A program made the position numbers and the translations under genes. Source: Scleromatobacter humisilvae (GTDB taxonomy: Bacteria > Pseudomonadota > Gammaproteobacteria > Burkholderiales > Burkholderiaceae_C). Taken from it: DNA of 64,000 nucleotides. Numbering within the stretch: the first letter of the stretch is position 1; every line of letters begins with the position of its first letter. The stretch is from contig NZ_JAJLJH010000001.1 in the NCBI RefSeq assembly GCF_023231945.1, positions 806,001-870,000 on the forward strand, read 5' to 3'. Below the pieces are notes generated by a model that saw nothing but the letters and a program-made list of their open reading frames with translations, searched no databases and had not been told where the DNA came from. Below, one piece after another: positions 17,269-26,921 of the stretch.

Positions 17269-18858
17269 TCAGCGCAGGACGTAGGGCGACAGCAGGCGCA
17301 CCGCGCAAAGCCCGACGACAAAGCCCACCGCCACCCACAGCATCGCCTGCAGCAGCCGGTTGGTGCGCCGCTGCTCCTTCAGCAGCGCCGTCACCTGCGC
17401 GGCCGACGCCGGCGCCAGCTCGTCCTCGACCTTGCGCGCCGCGATCGACAACGCCTGGTGCACCAGCCGCGGCAGCGCCGGAATGTAGTGCGCGTAGCGC
17501 GGCGCCTCGTCCTTCAGGCGGTCGAGGAAGCCGCGCCAGCCGATCTGCTGGTTCATCCAGCGCTCGAGGAAGGGCTGCGCGGTGCTCCACAGGTCGAGCT
17601 CGGGATCCAGCTGCCGGCCCAGGCCCTCGACGTTGAGCAGCGTCTTCTGCAGCAGCACCAGCTGCGGCTGGATCTCGACGTTGAAGCGGCGCGAGGTCTG
17701 GAACAGCCGCAGCAGCACCTGGCCCAGCGAGATGTCCTTGAGCGGGCGGTCGAAGTGCGGCTCGCAGACGGCGCGCACCGCGCTCTCCAGCGCCTCGAGC
17801 CGCGTGTCGGGCGGCACCCAGCCGCTCTCGATGTGCAGCTCGGCCACGCGCTTGTAGTCGCGCCGGAAGAAGGCGATGAAGTTCTGCGCGAGGTAGTCCT
17901 TGTCGGACTCGGTGAGCGTGCCGATGATGCCGAAGTCGAGCGCGATGTAGCGGCCGAAGGTTTCCGGCGCGATGCTCACCTGGATGTTGCCCGGGTGCAT
18001 GTCCGCGTGGAAGAAGCCGTCGCGGAACACCTGCGTGAAGAAGATCGTGACGCCGTCGCGCGCCAGCTTGGGGATGTCGACGCCGGCCTGGCGCAGGCGG
18101 TCGACCTGGCTGATCGGCACGCCGTACATGCGCTCCATCACCATCACGCGCGAGGTGCAGAAGTCCCACAGCATCTCGGGCACCATGATCAGGTCGAGGC
18201 TGGCCATGTTGCGGCGCAGCTGCGCGGCGTTGGCGGCTTCGCGGATCAGGTCGAGCTCGTCGTGCAGGTAGGTGTCGAACTCGGCGACGACGTCGCGCGG
18301 CCGCAGCCGCTTGCCGTCGACGCTGACGCGCTCGACCCAGCGCGCCACCGTGTGCAGGATCGCCAGATCGCTCTCGATGGCCTGCAGCACGTTGGGCCGC
18401 AGCACCTTGACGGCGACCTCGCGGCCGCCCTTGAGCGTGGCGAAGTGCACCTGCGCGATCGACGCGCTGGCGATGGGCGTGTTGTCGAAGCTGTCGAACA
18501 CGTCGTCGAACTTGCGGCCCAGCTCATTGAGCAGGCCGGCCTCGACCAGCGCGCGCGCGGCAGCGCCGTCGAACGGCGGCACCCGATCCTGCAGCAGCGC
18601 GAGCTCGTTGGCGATGTCGGCCGGCAGCAGGTCGCGCCGGGTCGACAGCACCTGGCCGAACTTGATGAAGATCGGCCCCAGCCGCTCGAGCGCCTGGCGC
18701 AGCCGCGGGCCGCGCGGCTCGTCGTAGCTGCGGCCGATCGCGATGAGCCGCGCGAGCGCGCGCAGCCACGGCTGGCGCACGCGGCCGAGCGCGATCTCGT
18801 CGACGCCGAAGCGCAGCAGCGTCAGCGTGATGAACAGGAGGCGCGCGAAATGTTTCAT
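17269..18858 (-). CDS. ubiB: ubiquinone biosynthesis kinase-like protein UbiB
   Basis: A 529-residue atypical kinase/ATPase of the UbiB/ADCK family, needed for ubiquinone synthesis at the inner membrane. The family KxGQ element is seen as [16 protein letters not shown] (Lys66-Gln69). It is followed by the Ala-rich loop [21 protein letters not shown] with the ATP-binding lysine, HADMHPGNI and [11 protein letters not shown]. Two C-terminal hydrophobic segments end the protein. The ATG beginning MKHFARLL matches the family start, but an in-frame ATG 87 bp upstream lies in a duplicated copy of the start region and could add 29 residues. Confidence 0.95.
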   Translation of the reverse strand: MKHFARLLFITLTLLRFGVDEIALGRVRQPWLRALARLIAIGRSYDEPRGPRLRQALERLGPIFIKFGQVLSTRRDLLPADIANELALLQDRVPPFDGAAARALVEAGLLNELGRKFDDVFDSFDNTPIASASIAQVHFATLKGGREVAVKVLRPNVLQAIESDLAILHTVARWVERVSVDGKRLRPRDVVAEFDTYLHDELDLIREAANAAQLRRNMASLDLIMVPEMLWDFCTSRVMVMERMYGVPISQVDRLRQAGVDIPKLARDGVTIFFTQVFRDGFFHADMHPGNIQVSIAPETFGRYIALDFGIIGTLTESDKDYLAQNFIAFFRRDYKRVAELHIESGWVPPDTRLEALESAVRAVCEPHFDRPLKDISLGQVLLRLFQTSRRFNVEIQPQLVLLQKTLLNVEGLGRQLDPELDLWSTAQPFLERWMNQQIGWRGFLDRLKDEAPRYAHYIPALPRLVHQALSIAARKVEDELAPASAAQVTALLKEQRRTNRLLQAMLWVAVGFVVGLCAVRLLSPYVLR

Positions 18859-19026
18859 GTGCGCTCCTCGTCCGACGGGTACGTCGGCCGATCCCCCGAG
18901 GGGATGCGGGCCTTCTCGGGAGCGGCCCAGCGCACGGCCAAACATGTGCGCCCCTCGTCCGACGGGTACGTCGGCCGATCCCCCGAGGGGATGCGGGCCT
19001 TCTCGGGAGCGGCCCAGCGCACGGCC
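18859..19026. repeat. two tandem copies of an 87-bp REP-like element before ubiB
   Basis: Two head-to-tail copies with an exact 87-bp period; the 81-bp cores (18859-18939 and 18946-19026) differ at one base. Each contains the palindrome CCCCCGAGGGG and a GGGCCGCTCCCGAGAAGGCC block. Each copy also ends, on the ubiB strand, with a GAGGAG/GAGGGG ribosome-binding site and an ATG. Related single elements lie at 20.8 kb and 39.2 kb. Confidence 0.9.
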
Positions 19027-19074
19027 CGCAATGCGTTCTTCATACGACCTTGGCCACGAGCCGAGAAAGAAGTG

Positions 19075-19614
19075 TCACGACTTCTTGCGCGCCTGGAACT
19101 GGTCGAACAGCTGCCCCATCGCGCTGCGCACCTTCTCGCCGACCTGCGTGAACTGCTCGTTCGCGCGGCTCACGGCCTCGGCCAGCGTCGGGCCGAAGAA
19201 GCGCTCGGCGTCGGCGGCCGGATCCCAGCGCACGTTCTGCGCAATCCAGTTGACGTCGGCTGCCAGCGCGCCATCGCCGTCGATCGACATCGGCGGCAGG
19301 CCGCCCTTGAACACGTTGCCGGCCACCTTGGCGGGGTCGGACGCGTCGATGCGCACGTTGAGGTCGGGCACGACGGCCGCTTCGTCGGCGCTCTCGACGC
19401 CCTCGAACAGCCCCGCCGGCGTGACGCGCAGCGTCAGCGGAGGCGGCACCGGGATCAGCCCCGGCCAGCCGCTCGCGTCGACGCGGACGACCTTGCCCGC
19501 ATGCGCGCGCAGGCGCTCGACCGCGGGCGGGCAACCCGTCAGCACGTGGTTGGCGAACAGCACCATGCGGTTGCGCACGGCGGGAAGCCAGAGATCCTGG
19601 AAAGGCAAGTCCAT
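19075..19614 (-). CDS. ubiJ: ubiquinone biosynthesis accessory factor UbiJ (SCP2 domain)
   Basis: A 179-residue protein with an SCP2-type lipid-binding fold, matching UbiJ, which binds ubiquinone intermediates and organises the Ubi complex. The N-terminal helix contains NHVLTGCPPAVERLRAHAGK. A strand region with LTLRVTPAGLF and DLNVRIDASDPAK follows, then NWIAQNVRWDPAADAERFFG, and the C-terminus is a helix rich in charged residues (VGEKVRSAMGQLFDQFQARKKS). It lies just ahead of ubiB, its usual neighbour, with the tandem repeat in between. Confidence 0.88.
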   Translation of the reverse strand: MDLPFQDLWLPAVRNRMVLFANHVLTGCPPAVERLRAHAGKVVRVDASGWPGLIPVPPPLTLRVTPAGLFEGVESADEAAVVPDLNVRIDASDPAKVAGNVFKGGLPPMSIDGDGALAADVNWIAQNVRWDPAADAERFFGPTLAEAVSRANEQFTQVGEKVRSAMGQLFDQFQARKKS

Positions 19615-19693
19615 CCGGCGATTGTAGGTGCGCGGCCGCCGCGACCGGGCGGCAAGGCCATGGGTTTGCGGCCGATCGGCGGGCGGCAGCGCT

Positions 19694-20713
<1,020 letters not shown>

Positions 20714-20780
20714 GGAATGGTTGTCCTGCTGCGCCGAAGGCGCCTGAACAGAGTCAAGCTCTCGGAAAGCGAGGGTCACC

Positions 20781-20835
20781 ACCCGAGCCGAACCGAGCGC
20801 CCCTCGGGGGCCGCGACCAGAGGGAGCTGGGGGCT
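20781..20835. repeat. REP-like GC-rich intergenic element between ubiE and galE
   Basis: Immediately after the ubiE stop lies a sequence with the core GCCCCCGAGGGGCG on the gene strand and flanking GC-rich blocks. It resembles the element at 39.2 kb (CCCCC, then GCTC, then CCCCCGAGGGGG). It is a degenerate member of the same intergenic family. Confidence 0.55.
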
Positions 20836-21565
20836 AACATTTGATGCCGACGTGCAGGGCGACGGCACCGCCGGCCATGTTGTGCACGTCGACGTGGCCG
20901 AAGCCGGCCGTCTTCATCATCGCCTTGAGCGTCGCCTGGTCGGGATGCATGCGGATCGACTCGGCCAGGTAGCGGTAGCTCTCGGCGTCGCCGGCGACCA
21001 GCTGGCCGACCTTGGGCAGCACGTTGAACGAGTACCAGTCGTAGGCCTTCTGCAACGGCGCGGCGATCTTCGAGAACTCCAGCACCAGCAGGCGGCCGCC
21101 CGGGCGCAGCACGCGGTTCATCTCGGCCAGCGCGACGTCCTTGTGCGTCATGTTGCGCAGGCCGAAGGCCACGCTGACGAGGTCGAACTGGCCCGTCGCG
21201 AACGGCAGCTTCTCGGCGTCGCAGATCGACGTCGGCATCACCAGGCCCTCGTCGATCAGGCGGTCGCGGCCGACGCGCAGCATGGCCTCGTTGATGTCGG
21301 TGTGCACGACGACGCCGGTCGGGCCGACGCGCCTGGCGAACGCGCGCGCGAGATCGCCGGTGCCGCCCGCGATGTCGAGCGCCTTGTCGCCCGCCTTCAG
21401 GTTGGCCACCGCGACGGTGTACTTCTTCCACGCGCGATGCATGCCGCCCGACATCAGGTCGTTCATCACGTCGTACTTCTTCGCGACGGAGTCGAACACG
21501 CCGCGCACCCGGGTGGCCTTCTCGGTCTCGTCCACCGTCTCGTAACCGAAGTGGGTCTGGCTCAT
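20834..21565 (-). CDS. ubiE: ubiquinone/menaquinone C-methyltransferase UbiE
   Basis: A 243-residue SAM-dependent methyltransferase acting in ubiquinone synthesis (C2 methylation of the benzoquinone ring). Family signatures are [20 protein letters not shown] at the start, [17 protein letters not shown], the SAM-binding [10 protein letters not shown] loop near residue 67, [10 protein letters not shown] and the [17 protein letters not shown] motif. It follows the DUF971 gene by 10 bp on the same strand, a common arrangement. Confidence 0.97.
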   Translation of the reverse strand: MSQTHFGYETVDETEKATRVRGVFDSVAKKYDVMNDLMSGGMHRAWKKYTVAVANLKAGDKALDIAGGTGDLARAFARRVGPTGVVVHTDINEAMLRVGRDRLIDEGLVMPTSICDAEKLPFATGQFDLVSVAFGLRNMTHKDVALAEMNRVLRPGGRLLVLEFSKIAAPLQKAYDWYSFNVLPKVGQLVAGDAESYRYLAESIRMHPDQATLKAMMKTAGFGHVDVHNMAGGAVALHVGIKC

Positions 21566-21575
21566 GTCATGTCTC

Positions 21576-21992
21576 TCAGTGTGAATGGCACGCGCCGCCG
21601 GTCGGCTTGACCATCTCGGCATCGCGATCGAGGCCCGCCGCGGCGAGGCGCTCGAGGTATTGGGCGAACAGCTCGTCCTGCTGCGAACCCAGGCGGTAGA
21701 GGTAGTCCCAGGTGAACAGGCCCGTGTCGTGGCCGTCGGAGAACGTCGGCTTGACGGCGTAGTGGCCGACCGGCTCGATGGCGTCGATCACGACGTCGCG
21801 CTTGCCGGTCTGCAGCGTCTCCTGGCCGGGCCCGTGGCCCTGCACCTCGGCCGACGGGGAATACACGCGCATCAGCTCGAACGGGATGCGGAAGACGCGA
21901 CCGTCGTCGAACGCGATCTCGAGCGCGCGCGACTGCTGGTGCACGGTGAGCGCAACGGGCACGCGATGGTCGGACGAGGTCGAGGCAGGCAT
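21576..21992 (-). CDS. DUF971 (GBBH-like) domain protein
   Basis: A 138-residue soluble protein with the DUF971 fold, related to the N-terminal domain of gamma-butyrobetaine hydroxylase. [27 protein letters not shown] (residues 23-49) and [15 protein letters not shown] are the family blocks, and the tail has CHSH. Bacterial members may relate to iron-sulfur proteins, but this is not settled. It is the first gene of the ubiE-side operon; about 150 bp upstream separate it from a divergent DUF4124 gene. Confidence 0.88.
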   Translation of the reverse strand: MPASTSSDHRVPVALTVHQQSRALEIAFDDGRVFRIPFELMRVYSPSAEVQGHGPGQETLQTGKRDVVIDAIEPVGHYAVKPTFSDGHDTGLFTWDYLYRLGSQQDELFAQYLERLAAAGLDRDAEMVKPTGGACHSH

Positions 21993-22143
21993 CCCGCCAG
22001 TTTATCGTCTGCCACCGCCACGGGCTTCGCAACAACCAGACAGCTGTTCAGTGTTGGGTCGATGCATCCCCCCGAAAGAGGGACACGGTCTCGTCGTAAC
22101 CAGGTGTGAGAATCGCGCTCGCCCGAATTGTTTCCGCTTCGAC

Positions 22144-23397
22144 ATGACCCGCCTCCTCCCGCTGCTCGCCCTCGTGATCTCGTTGCCGGCCTTCGCCGAC
22201 CTGCAGAAATGCGTCGACGCGCAGGGCAAGGTCAGCTATTCCGATCGCGACTGCCCCAACGCCGCCAGGCCCGCGGCGGCCGCTCCCGCGACGACGGCTC
22301 GCGCGGCCGGCGCCGCGCCGGTCGACGATCCGCTGGAGATCCTCGAGACCGGCGTGCCCGTGATCGTGCAGATGCCGGGCCGCTTCGCCTGGCTCGACGA
22401 CGACACGCTGGCCATCACCACCTTCGCCGACCCCGCCGCCAAGGCGCCGTGGATGGTGCGCAAGATCGTCGCCTACGACGTGCCCACCCGCAAGGCCAGC
22501 GTGCTGGTGCCGCGCGGCTTCGTCGACTGCGTCAACGCCGCCCACGAGCTGGTGAGCCTGGACGTCGGCGACCTCGAGTCGCGCTTCGCCATCGGCTCGC
22601 GCGCGGCGCCGTCGGTGCAGCAGTTCGACGTCTGGGATCCGGCCGCGCGCAAGCTGGGCCCGGCGCCGGCCGACGTCAAGGCCGGCTGGCATCCGTCGGC
22701 CTGCATGAAGCCGGCGCCCGAGGACCTGGGCATCCACGATCTGGACGGCAGCAAGAAGCCGGTGCGCTACCTGCAGCCCGAGCACGGCACGGTCGTGTGG
22801 GGCGCGCTCGACGAGAACGGCCATCCGAGCGGCCCGATGCTGCTCACGCCGAAGAAGAAGGTGCCGCTCGCGCTGAGCGTCAACGACATCTCGCACGAGG
22901 TGCGCTGGCTGCCGTTCCGCAAGGCCTACCAGCTGGCGCCGGGCGTGCACGACCGCCTGCTCGACCCGCCGCGCAACCAGCCGCTGATCACGATGGATCT
23001 CGACGGCCGCATCGCGCGCCACGCGATCCCCGCGGGACTGACCCACCAGCTCGACGCGCTCAACGCGCCGGCCCCGGCCGAGATGACGGCCACCCAGGCC
23101 GGCGACCTCGTCGTCCAGCCCGGCATGCCCGGCAACGGCGGCGGCCTCTACCTGGTGAAGGGCGAGCAGAGCCGACGCGTCTGGTGCACGGCCAAGCCCG
23201 CGCCCGGCCAGGCCGGCGGCACCGGCGGCTGCGCGATGTCGCAGCCGGTGGCGGTGTCGCCCGACGGCTGCCGCATCGCGTTCGACGCCCGCCCCGCGGG
23301 CGCGGTCGCCAACGGCTTTCCGGACGCGCCCACCGTCAAGGTGCTGACGCTGTGCGACGGCACCGCGCCGACGGCGGCCGGCAAGAAGAAGCGCTAG
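22144..23397 (+). CDS. secreted DUF4124-containing protein with beta-propeller-like body
   Basis: A 417-residue exported protein. A signal peptide (MTRLLPLLALVISLPAFA) leads directly into a short DUF4124 module (LQKCVDAQGKVSYSDRDCPN). An Ala-rich linker then precedes about 350 residues with repeated strand-rich segments such as RFAWLDDDTLAITTF and AVSPDGCRIAFDA, suggesting a WD40/TolB-like propeller. The function is unknown. Its TAG stop shares the CTAG tetranucleotide with the convergent HIT gene. The start has no strong ribosome-binding site but is fixed by the signal peptide. Confidence 0.8.
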   Translation: MTRLLPLLALVISLPAFADLQKCVDAQGKVSYSDRDCPNAARPAAAAPATTARAAGAAPVDDPLEILETGVPVIVQMPGRFAWLDDDTLAITTFADPAAKAPWMVRKIVAYDVPTRKASVLVPRGFVDCVNAAHELVSLDVGDLESRFAIGSRAAPSVQQFDVWDPAARKLGPAPADVKAGWHPSACMKPAPEDLGIHDLDGSKKPVRYLQPEHGTVVWGALDENGHPSGPMLLTPKKKVPLALSVNDISHEVRWLPFRKAYQLAPGVHDRLLDPPRNQPLITMDLDGRIARHAIPAGLTHQLDALNAPAPAEMTATQAGDLVVQPGMPGNGGGLYLVKGEQSRRVWCTAKPAPGQAGGTGGCAMSQPVAVSPDGCRIAFDARPAGAVANGFPDAPTVKVLTLCDGTAPTAAGKKKR

Positions 23398-23873
23398 GCC
23401 GCCGGCGCGAGCGCCGCGACCGCGCGCGCAACGCGCGCGTCGAGCTCGTCCAGCCCCGTGCGCAGGCGCGTGACCGGCGCAGGCACGACCTCCCGCGCGG
23501 CCGCGGCCCAGACCGGCGCCGGGAAGTGGCTGTCCCAGTCGAAGCGCGCGATCACGTGCCAGTGCAGGTGCGGCACGACGTTGCCGAGGCTGGCCAGGTT
23601 GATCTTGGTCGGCGCGAGCGCGTCGCGCAGCACGCGTTCGACGGCACCGACCGCGCCCATCATCGCGGCCTGTTCGGCCAGCGTCAGGTCGCTCCACTCG
23701 GCCACGTGGGCACGCCAGACGACGCGATAGAACGCGGGGAACGCGGCGTCCTCGGCCCGGATCACGCGCCAGTGCGCCGACTGGAACACCAGCACGCCGC
23801 CGGCCTCGCGGCAGAGTTCGCAGGCGGGCCGGAACGCGGGCGAGGGCGAGGCGAGAGGATGGAAGTCGGGCAT
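23394..23873 (-). CDS. HIT family protein
   Basis: A 159-residue histidine-triad nucleotide-binding protein. It carries a CELC pair (FRPACELCREAGG), the VIRAEDAAFPAFYRVVWRAH strand, INLASLGNVVPHLHWHVIARF with the HxHxH triad near residue 104, and a DSHFPAPVW segment seen in the DUF/HIT subgroup of proteobacteria. Such proteins hydrolyse or transfer nucleotidyl groups; the exact substrate is unknown. It ends in a shared CTAG with the convergent upstream gene, so the two transcripts overlap at their ends. Confidence 0.87.
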   Translation of the reverse strand: MPDFHPLASPSPAFRPACELCREAGGVLVFQSAHWRVIRAEDAAFPAFYRVVWRAHVAEWSDLTLAEQAAMMGAVGAVERVLRDALAPTKINLASLGNVVPHLHWHVIARFDWDSHFPAPVWAAAAREVVPAPVTRLRTGLDELDARVARAVAALAPAA

Positions 23874-23980
23874 GGCGTCGCTGCGGCGTGAGGTGGAAGG
23901 TGCGGGCGGCTCCGGGTGCGAAGAGGCGCTGCGATGCGGTATTGTGTGGCAGTCACTGTCTCATCGCCCAAGCCACCAAG

Positions 23981-24979
23981 ATGACGTTGCAACGCCGTTC
24001 CCTGCTCGCGCTCGCCGCGGGCGCCCTCGGCCCGTCGGCCGCCGTCCTGAGCAGCGCCGCGCGCGCCGCCGACCCGTACCCTAACCACGCGCTGCGTTGG
24101 ATCGTGGCCTATCCCGCCGCCGGCGGTTCCGACTTCCTCGCCCGCCAGCTCGCGCCGCAGATGGGCAAGCAGCTGGGCCAGACCATCGTCGTCGACAACC
24201 GCCCCGGCGCGGCCGGCATCATCGGCACCGAGGTCGCGTCCAAGTCGCCCGGCGACGGCTACACGCTGCTGACCGGCGACAACGGCGCGATGGTCTTCCA
24301 CACCGCGCTGTACAAGTCGCTGCCCTACAACCCGGCCGACTTCGTGCCGATCGGCTTCATGGCCAGCTTCCCGCTGATCCTGGTGGTCAACCCGGCGGCC
24401 GGCTTCGCCAACGCCGCGCAGTTCCTCGAGGCCGTCAAGCGCAGCCCCGGCAAGTACAGCTACGCCTCGCCCGGCGCCGGCAGCCCGCACCATCTCGCGA
24501 TGGAGCTGCTCAAGCAGCGCACCGGCAGCTTCATCGTGCACGTGCCCTATCGCGGCACCGCGCCCGCGATGCAGGACGTGATGAGCGGCCAGGTGCCCAT
24601 CATGATCGTCGACACCGCCGCGGGCCTCGCGCAGATCCGGAGCGGCAAGCTGAAGGCGCTGGCGGTGCTGTCGAAGCACCGCATCGCGCTGCTGCCCGAC
24701 GTGCCCACGCTGGCCGAGGCCGGCGGCGCGAACCTGAAGGACTTCGAGGCCATCGCCTGGCAAGGCCTGTTCGCGCCCAAGGGCACGCCGCCCGACATCG
24801 CCGCGCGCCTGACCGCCGAGATGCGCAAGGCCATCCTGACGCCCGACGTCAAGAAGCGCCTGGAAGATTTCGGCCTCGAGGTCGCGCCCAGCGACGGCCC
24901 GCAGTTGACGGCGTTCATCCAGAAGGAGACGGCGTTCTGGCATGCGCTGATCAAGGAACGGCATCTGTCGCTCGATTGA
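23981..24979 (+). CDS. tripartite tricarboxylate transporter binding protein (Bug family)
   Basis: A 332-residue periplasmic binding protein of the Bug/TctC family, typical of Burkholderiales, where dozens of paralogs bind carboxylates and other small molecules. The signal peptide is twin-arginine-like (LQRRSLLALAAGA). Family motifs are LRWIVAYPAAGGSDFLARQL, DNRPGAAGIIGTEVASKSPGDGYTLL split into its usual two blocks, YSYASPGAGSPHHLAMELL and VPYRGTAPAMQD. No TctA/TctB membrane genes lie next to it, so it is an orphan binding protein. The ligand is unknown. Confidence 0.93.
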   Translation: MTLQRRSLLALAAGALGPSAAVLSSAARAADPYPNHALRWIVAYPAAGGSDFLARQLAPQMGKQLGQTIVVDNRPGAAGIIGTEVASKSPGDGYTLLTGDNGAMVFHTALYKSLPYNPADFVPIGFMASFPLILVVNPAAGFANAAQFLEAVKRSPGKYSYASPGAGSPHHLAMELLKQRTGSFIVHVPYRGTAPAMQDVMSGQVPIMIVDTAAGLAQIRSGKLKALAVLSKHRIALLPDVPTLAEAGGANLKDFEAIAWQGLFAPKGTPPDIAARLTAEMRKAILTPDVKKRLEDFGLEVAPSDGPQLTAFIQKETAFWHALIKERHLSLD

Positions 24980-25021
24980 GCACGGCCGACGGGATCCGCA
25001 ATTCCTCAGGGGGACGAGACG

Positions 25022-25522
25022 ATGGGAATGATCGCTTGCCTGGCGCCGTTGACCGCCGAGCAGCTCGAGACGCTGCGCGGCGATCCGGACAGTCTTCAGG
25101 AATTCATCTTTCCTGACGAAGACACCTACGCACCACCGAAGGGCAGCATCGACCTCGACAAGTCCTGGCACGGGATGCACTACCTGCTCACCGGCACGGC
25201 CGACGGCGGCGAAGGGCCGCTGGGCCTGCCGATCATCGGCGGCGAGGAGCTGGGCGAGGACATGGGCGTCGGCCCGGCACGCTTCCTGACGCCGCAGCAG
25301 GTCGGCGAAGTCTCGGCGGCGCTGTCCGGCCTGGCCGAGGCCGCGCTGGCCGCCCGCTACGACCCGCAGGACATGGACGCGCAGCAGATCTACCCCAGCG
25401 GCATCTGGGAGCGCGACGGCGCGCAAGGGCTGGACTACGTGCTGCACTACTACCGCAAGCTCGTGGCGTTCTACGCCGGCGCGGCGCAGCGCGGCGACGC
25501 CGTCCTGCTGTGGATCGCATGA
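25022..25522 (+). CDS. DUF1877 (YfbM-like) protein
   Basis: A 166-residue acidic cytoplasmic protein of the DUF1877 family. The signature includes DKSWHGMHYLLTG (about 45-57), PLGLPIIGGEELGEDMGVGP, RFLTPQQVGEVS and the aromatic YVLHYYRKLVAFYAGAA near the end. E. coli YfbM is the known relative and has no defined activity. An AGGGGGA ribosome-binding site precedes the ATG. Its TGA overlaps the ATG of the next gene (ATGA), so it starts a three-gene translationally coupled cassette. Confidence 0.87.
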   Translation: MGMIACLAPLTAEQLETLRGDPDSLQEFIFPDEDTYAPPKGSIDLDKSWHGMHYLLTGTADGGEGPLGLPIIGGEELGEDMGVGPARFLTPQQVGEVSAALSGLAEAALAARYDPQDMDAQQIYPSGIWERDGAQGLDYVLHYYRKLVAFYAGAAQRGDAVLLWIA

Positions 25523-25983
25523 CGGCCACCGAGCGCCGCATCGCCGGCTTCATGGCCAAGTACACGCCCGCCATCGCCGCGCAGCTGCGCGACGCCCGCC
25601 AGCGGCTGCGCGCGCACTTCCCGCGCGGCGTCGAGATGGTGTTCGACAACTACAACGCGCTCGTCTTCGGCATCGGGCCGACCGACCACACGCGCGAGTC
25701 GTTCATCTCGATCGCCGGGTACCCGAAGTGGGTCACGCTGTTCTTCCTCGACGGCGCGAGCCTGCACGACCCCGACGGCCTGCTCGAAGGCGAAGGCAAG
25801 CAGGTGCGCGGCATCCGGCTGAAGACGCCGGCCGACATGGATGCGCCGGCCATCATCGCGCTGATCGAGCAGGCCATCGCCACGCGCGCGGACGCGCTCG
25901 CGGGCTCGCCGCCGCTGTCCACCGTCGTCAAGGCGGAGGTCGAGAAGCAGCGGCCGCGCCGCCCGGCGTCGGCAAAGGCCTGA
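25519..25983 (+). CDS. DUF1801 domain protein
   Basis: A 154-residue protein of the DUF1801/YdhG-like fold. The family shape is shown by RIAGFMAKYTPAIAAQL, FPRGVEMVFDNYNALVFGIGP and ISIAGYPKWVTLFFLDGASL. A basic C-terminal tail (KQRPRRPASAKA) follows. Members are small cytoplasmic proteins of unknown activity. The ATG overlaps the upstream stop (ATGA); a GTG nine bases earlier is less likely. The next gene follows after three bases. Confidence 0.82.
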   Translation: MTATERRIAGFMAKYTPAIAAQLRDARQRLRAHFPRGVEMVFDNYNALVFGIGPTDHTRESFISIAGYPKWVTLFFLDGASLHDPDGLLEGEGKQVRGIRLKTPADMDAPAIIALIEQAIATRADALAGSPPLSTVVKAEVEKQRPRRPASAKA

Positions 25984-25986
25984 GCC

Positions 25987-26388
25987 ATGACGAACGCCGC
26001 CGTCCAGGCCTGCCGCGACAAGATCGCCGCGCAGATCCGCGCCTATCGCGACCTCGTCGGCGCCGCGTCCAAGGCCTCGGGCATGAGCCTGGTGCGCATC
26101 GACGCGGCGCTCGCCGCGTTCGAGCCGGCGTTCTTCAACAACCTGCTGGTCGCGCTCGACGCGCGCTTCGCGGCCCGTGCCGTCACCGCCGGCCCCGGCG
26201 CCGAAGTGCGGCTGCTCGCCGCATCGCTGCTGGCCGACGGCGGCGTGCTGCACGCCCGCGACGACGTGCCGTACGATGCCGACGAGTCCGTGCTGCGGAT
26301 CGACGTCGGCGAGCGCATCGCGCTCAACGCCGACGACTTCGAGGCGCTGTGCGCGGCGTTCCTCGCGCAGATCGCCCCGCGGCCCTGA
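25987..26388 (+). CDS. conserved hypothetical protein, third gene of the DUF1877 cassette
   Basis: A 133-residue soluble protein that I do not recognise. It is helix-rich at the start (AAVQACRDKIAAQIRAYRDL) with an FEPAFFNNLLVALDARFA segment, then a strand-rich end with VLRIDVGERIALNADDFEAL. No signal peptide or membrane segment is seen. Its position three bases after the DUF1801 gene suggests joint expression with the two upstream genes. Codon use matches the neighbourhood. Confidence 0.7.
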   Translation: MTNAAVQACRDKIAAQIRAYRDLVGAASKASGMSLVRIDAALAAFEPAFFNNLLVALDARFAARAVTAGPGAEVRLLAASLLADGGVLHARDDVPYDADESVLRIDVGERIALNADDFEALCAAFLAQIAPRP

Positions 26389-26618
26389 GCCGCGCGTCGC
26401 CTGCCCGGATCGGTTAGCCGGACAAAGATCACGCTGCGCGCGACTGCGTGCGCGCGGCGATGCACCCGGGTGTAAGCAAACGTGCTTTGATGCAGTCACG
26501 GAAGCCGGCGCCTGCGCGCCGGCCTCCGCCGCGAGCGTCGACCACGAGTCTGCAGCGTCGCGGATCGACCGCGCACGGGCCCGCCGCGCCCGCGCCTTCA
26601 CTCGACTGCGAGGCACTC

Positions 26619-26906
26619 ATGGACTACCGAACGCCCCTGCAGCAGCTGCTGCAACGATTCCATCTCGCGCGCACCCACGCGCCCGCGACCGCCCCCGCCC
26701 GGGACTTCGAGGACACCCGCCCGGACGACAGCCGCGCGCACCAGCCCGCGGCCCTGCGCCAGGTGGCCCCCTCGAGACAGCCCATCGGGCGCAGCCAGTC
26801 GACCATCGACCTGGTGCTGGGCACCGAGGTCATGGAATATCCGGACGAGACCGCATCCGGCCTGATGGACGAGTTCTTCGCCAAGTCGGAGAAGCGCGCC
26901 GCCTGA
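26619..26906 (+). CDS. small hypothetical protein
   Basis: A 95-residue soluble protein of unknown function. The start is supported by GAGG five bases before the ATG. The N-terminal 25 residues are Gln/Leu-rich (DYRTPLQQLLQRFHLART). A Pro/Ala/Asp-rich middle follows, and the end QSTIDLVLGTEVMEYPDETA looks structured. It is convergent with the large oxidoreductase gene 15 bp away. Confidence 0.55.
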   Translation: MDYRTPLQQLLQRFHLARTHAPATAPARDFEDTRPDDSRAHQPAALRQVAPSRQPIGRSQSTIDLVLGTEVMEYPDETASGLMDEFFAKSEKRAA

Positions 26907-26921
26907 CGCGCCCTCGTCGGC

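Noticed and set aside
18859-19026. Possible CRISPR array
   Set aside because: Only two adjacent copies without spacers; a tandem duplication of an intergenic element fits better.
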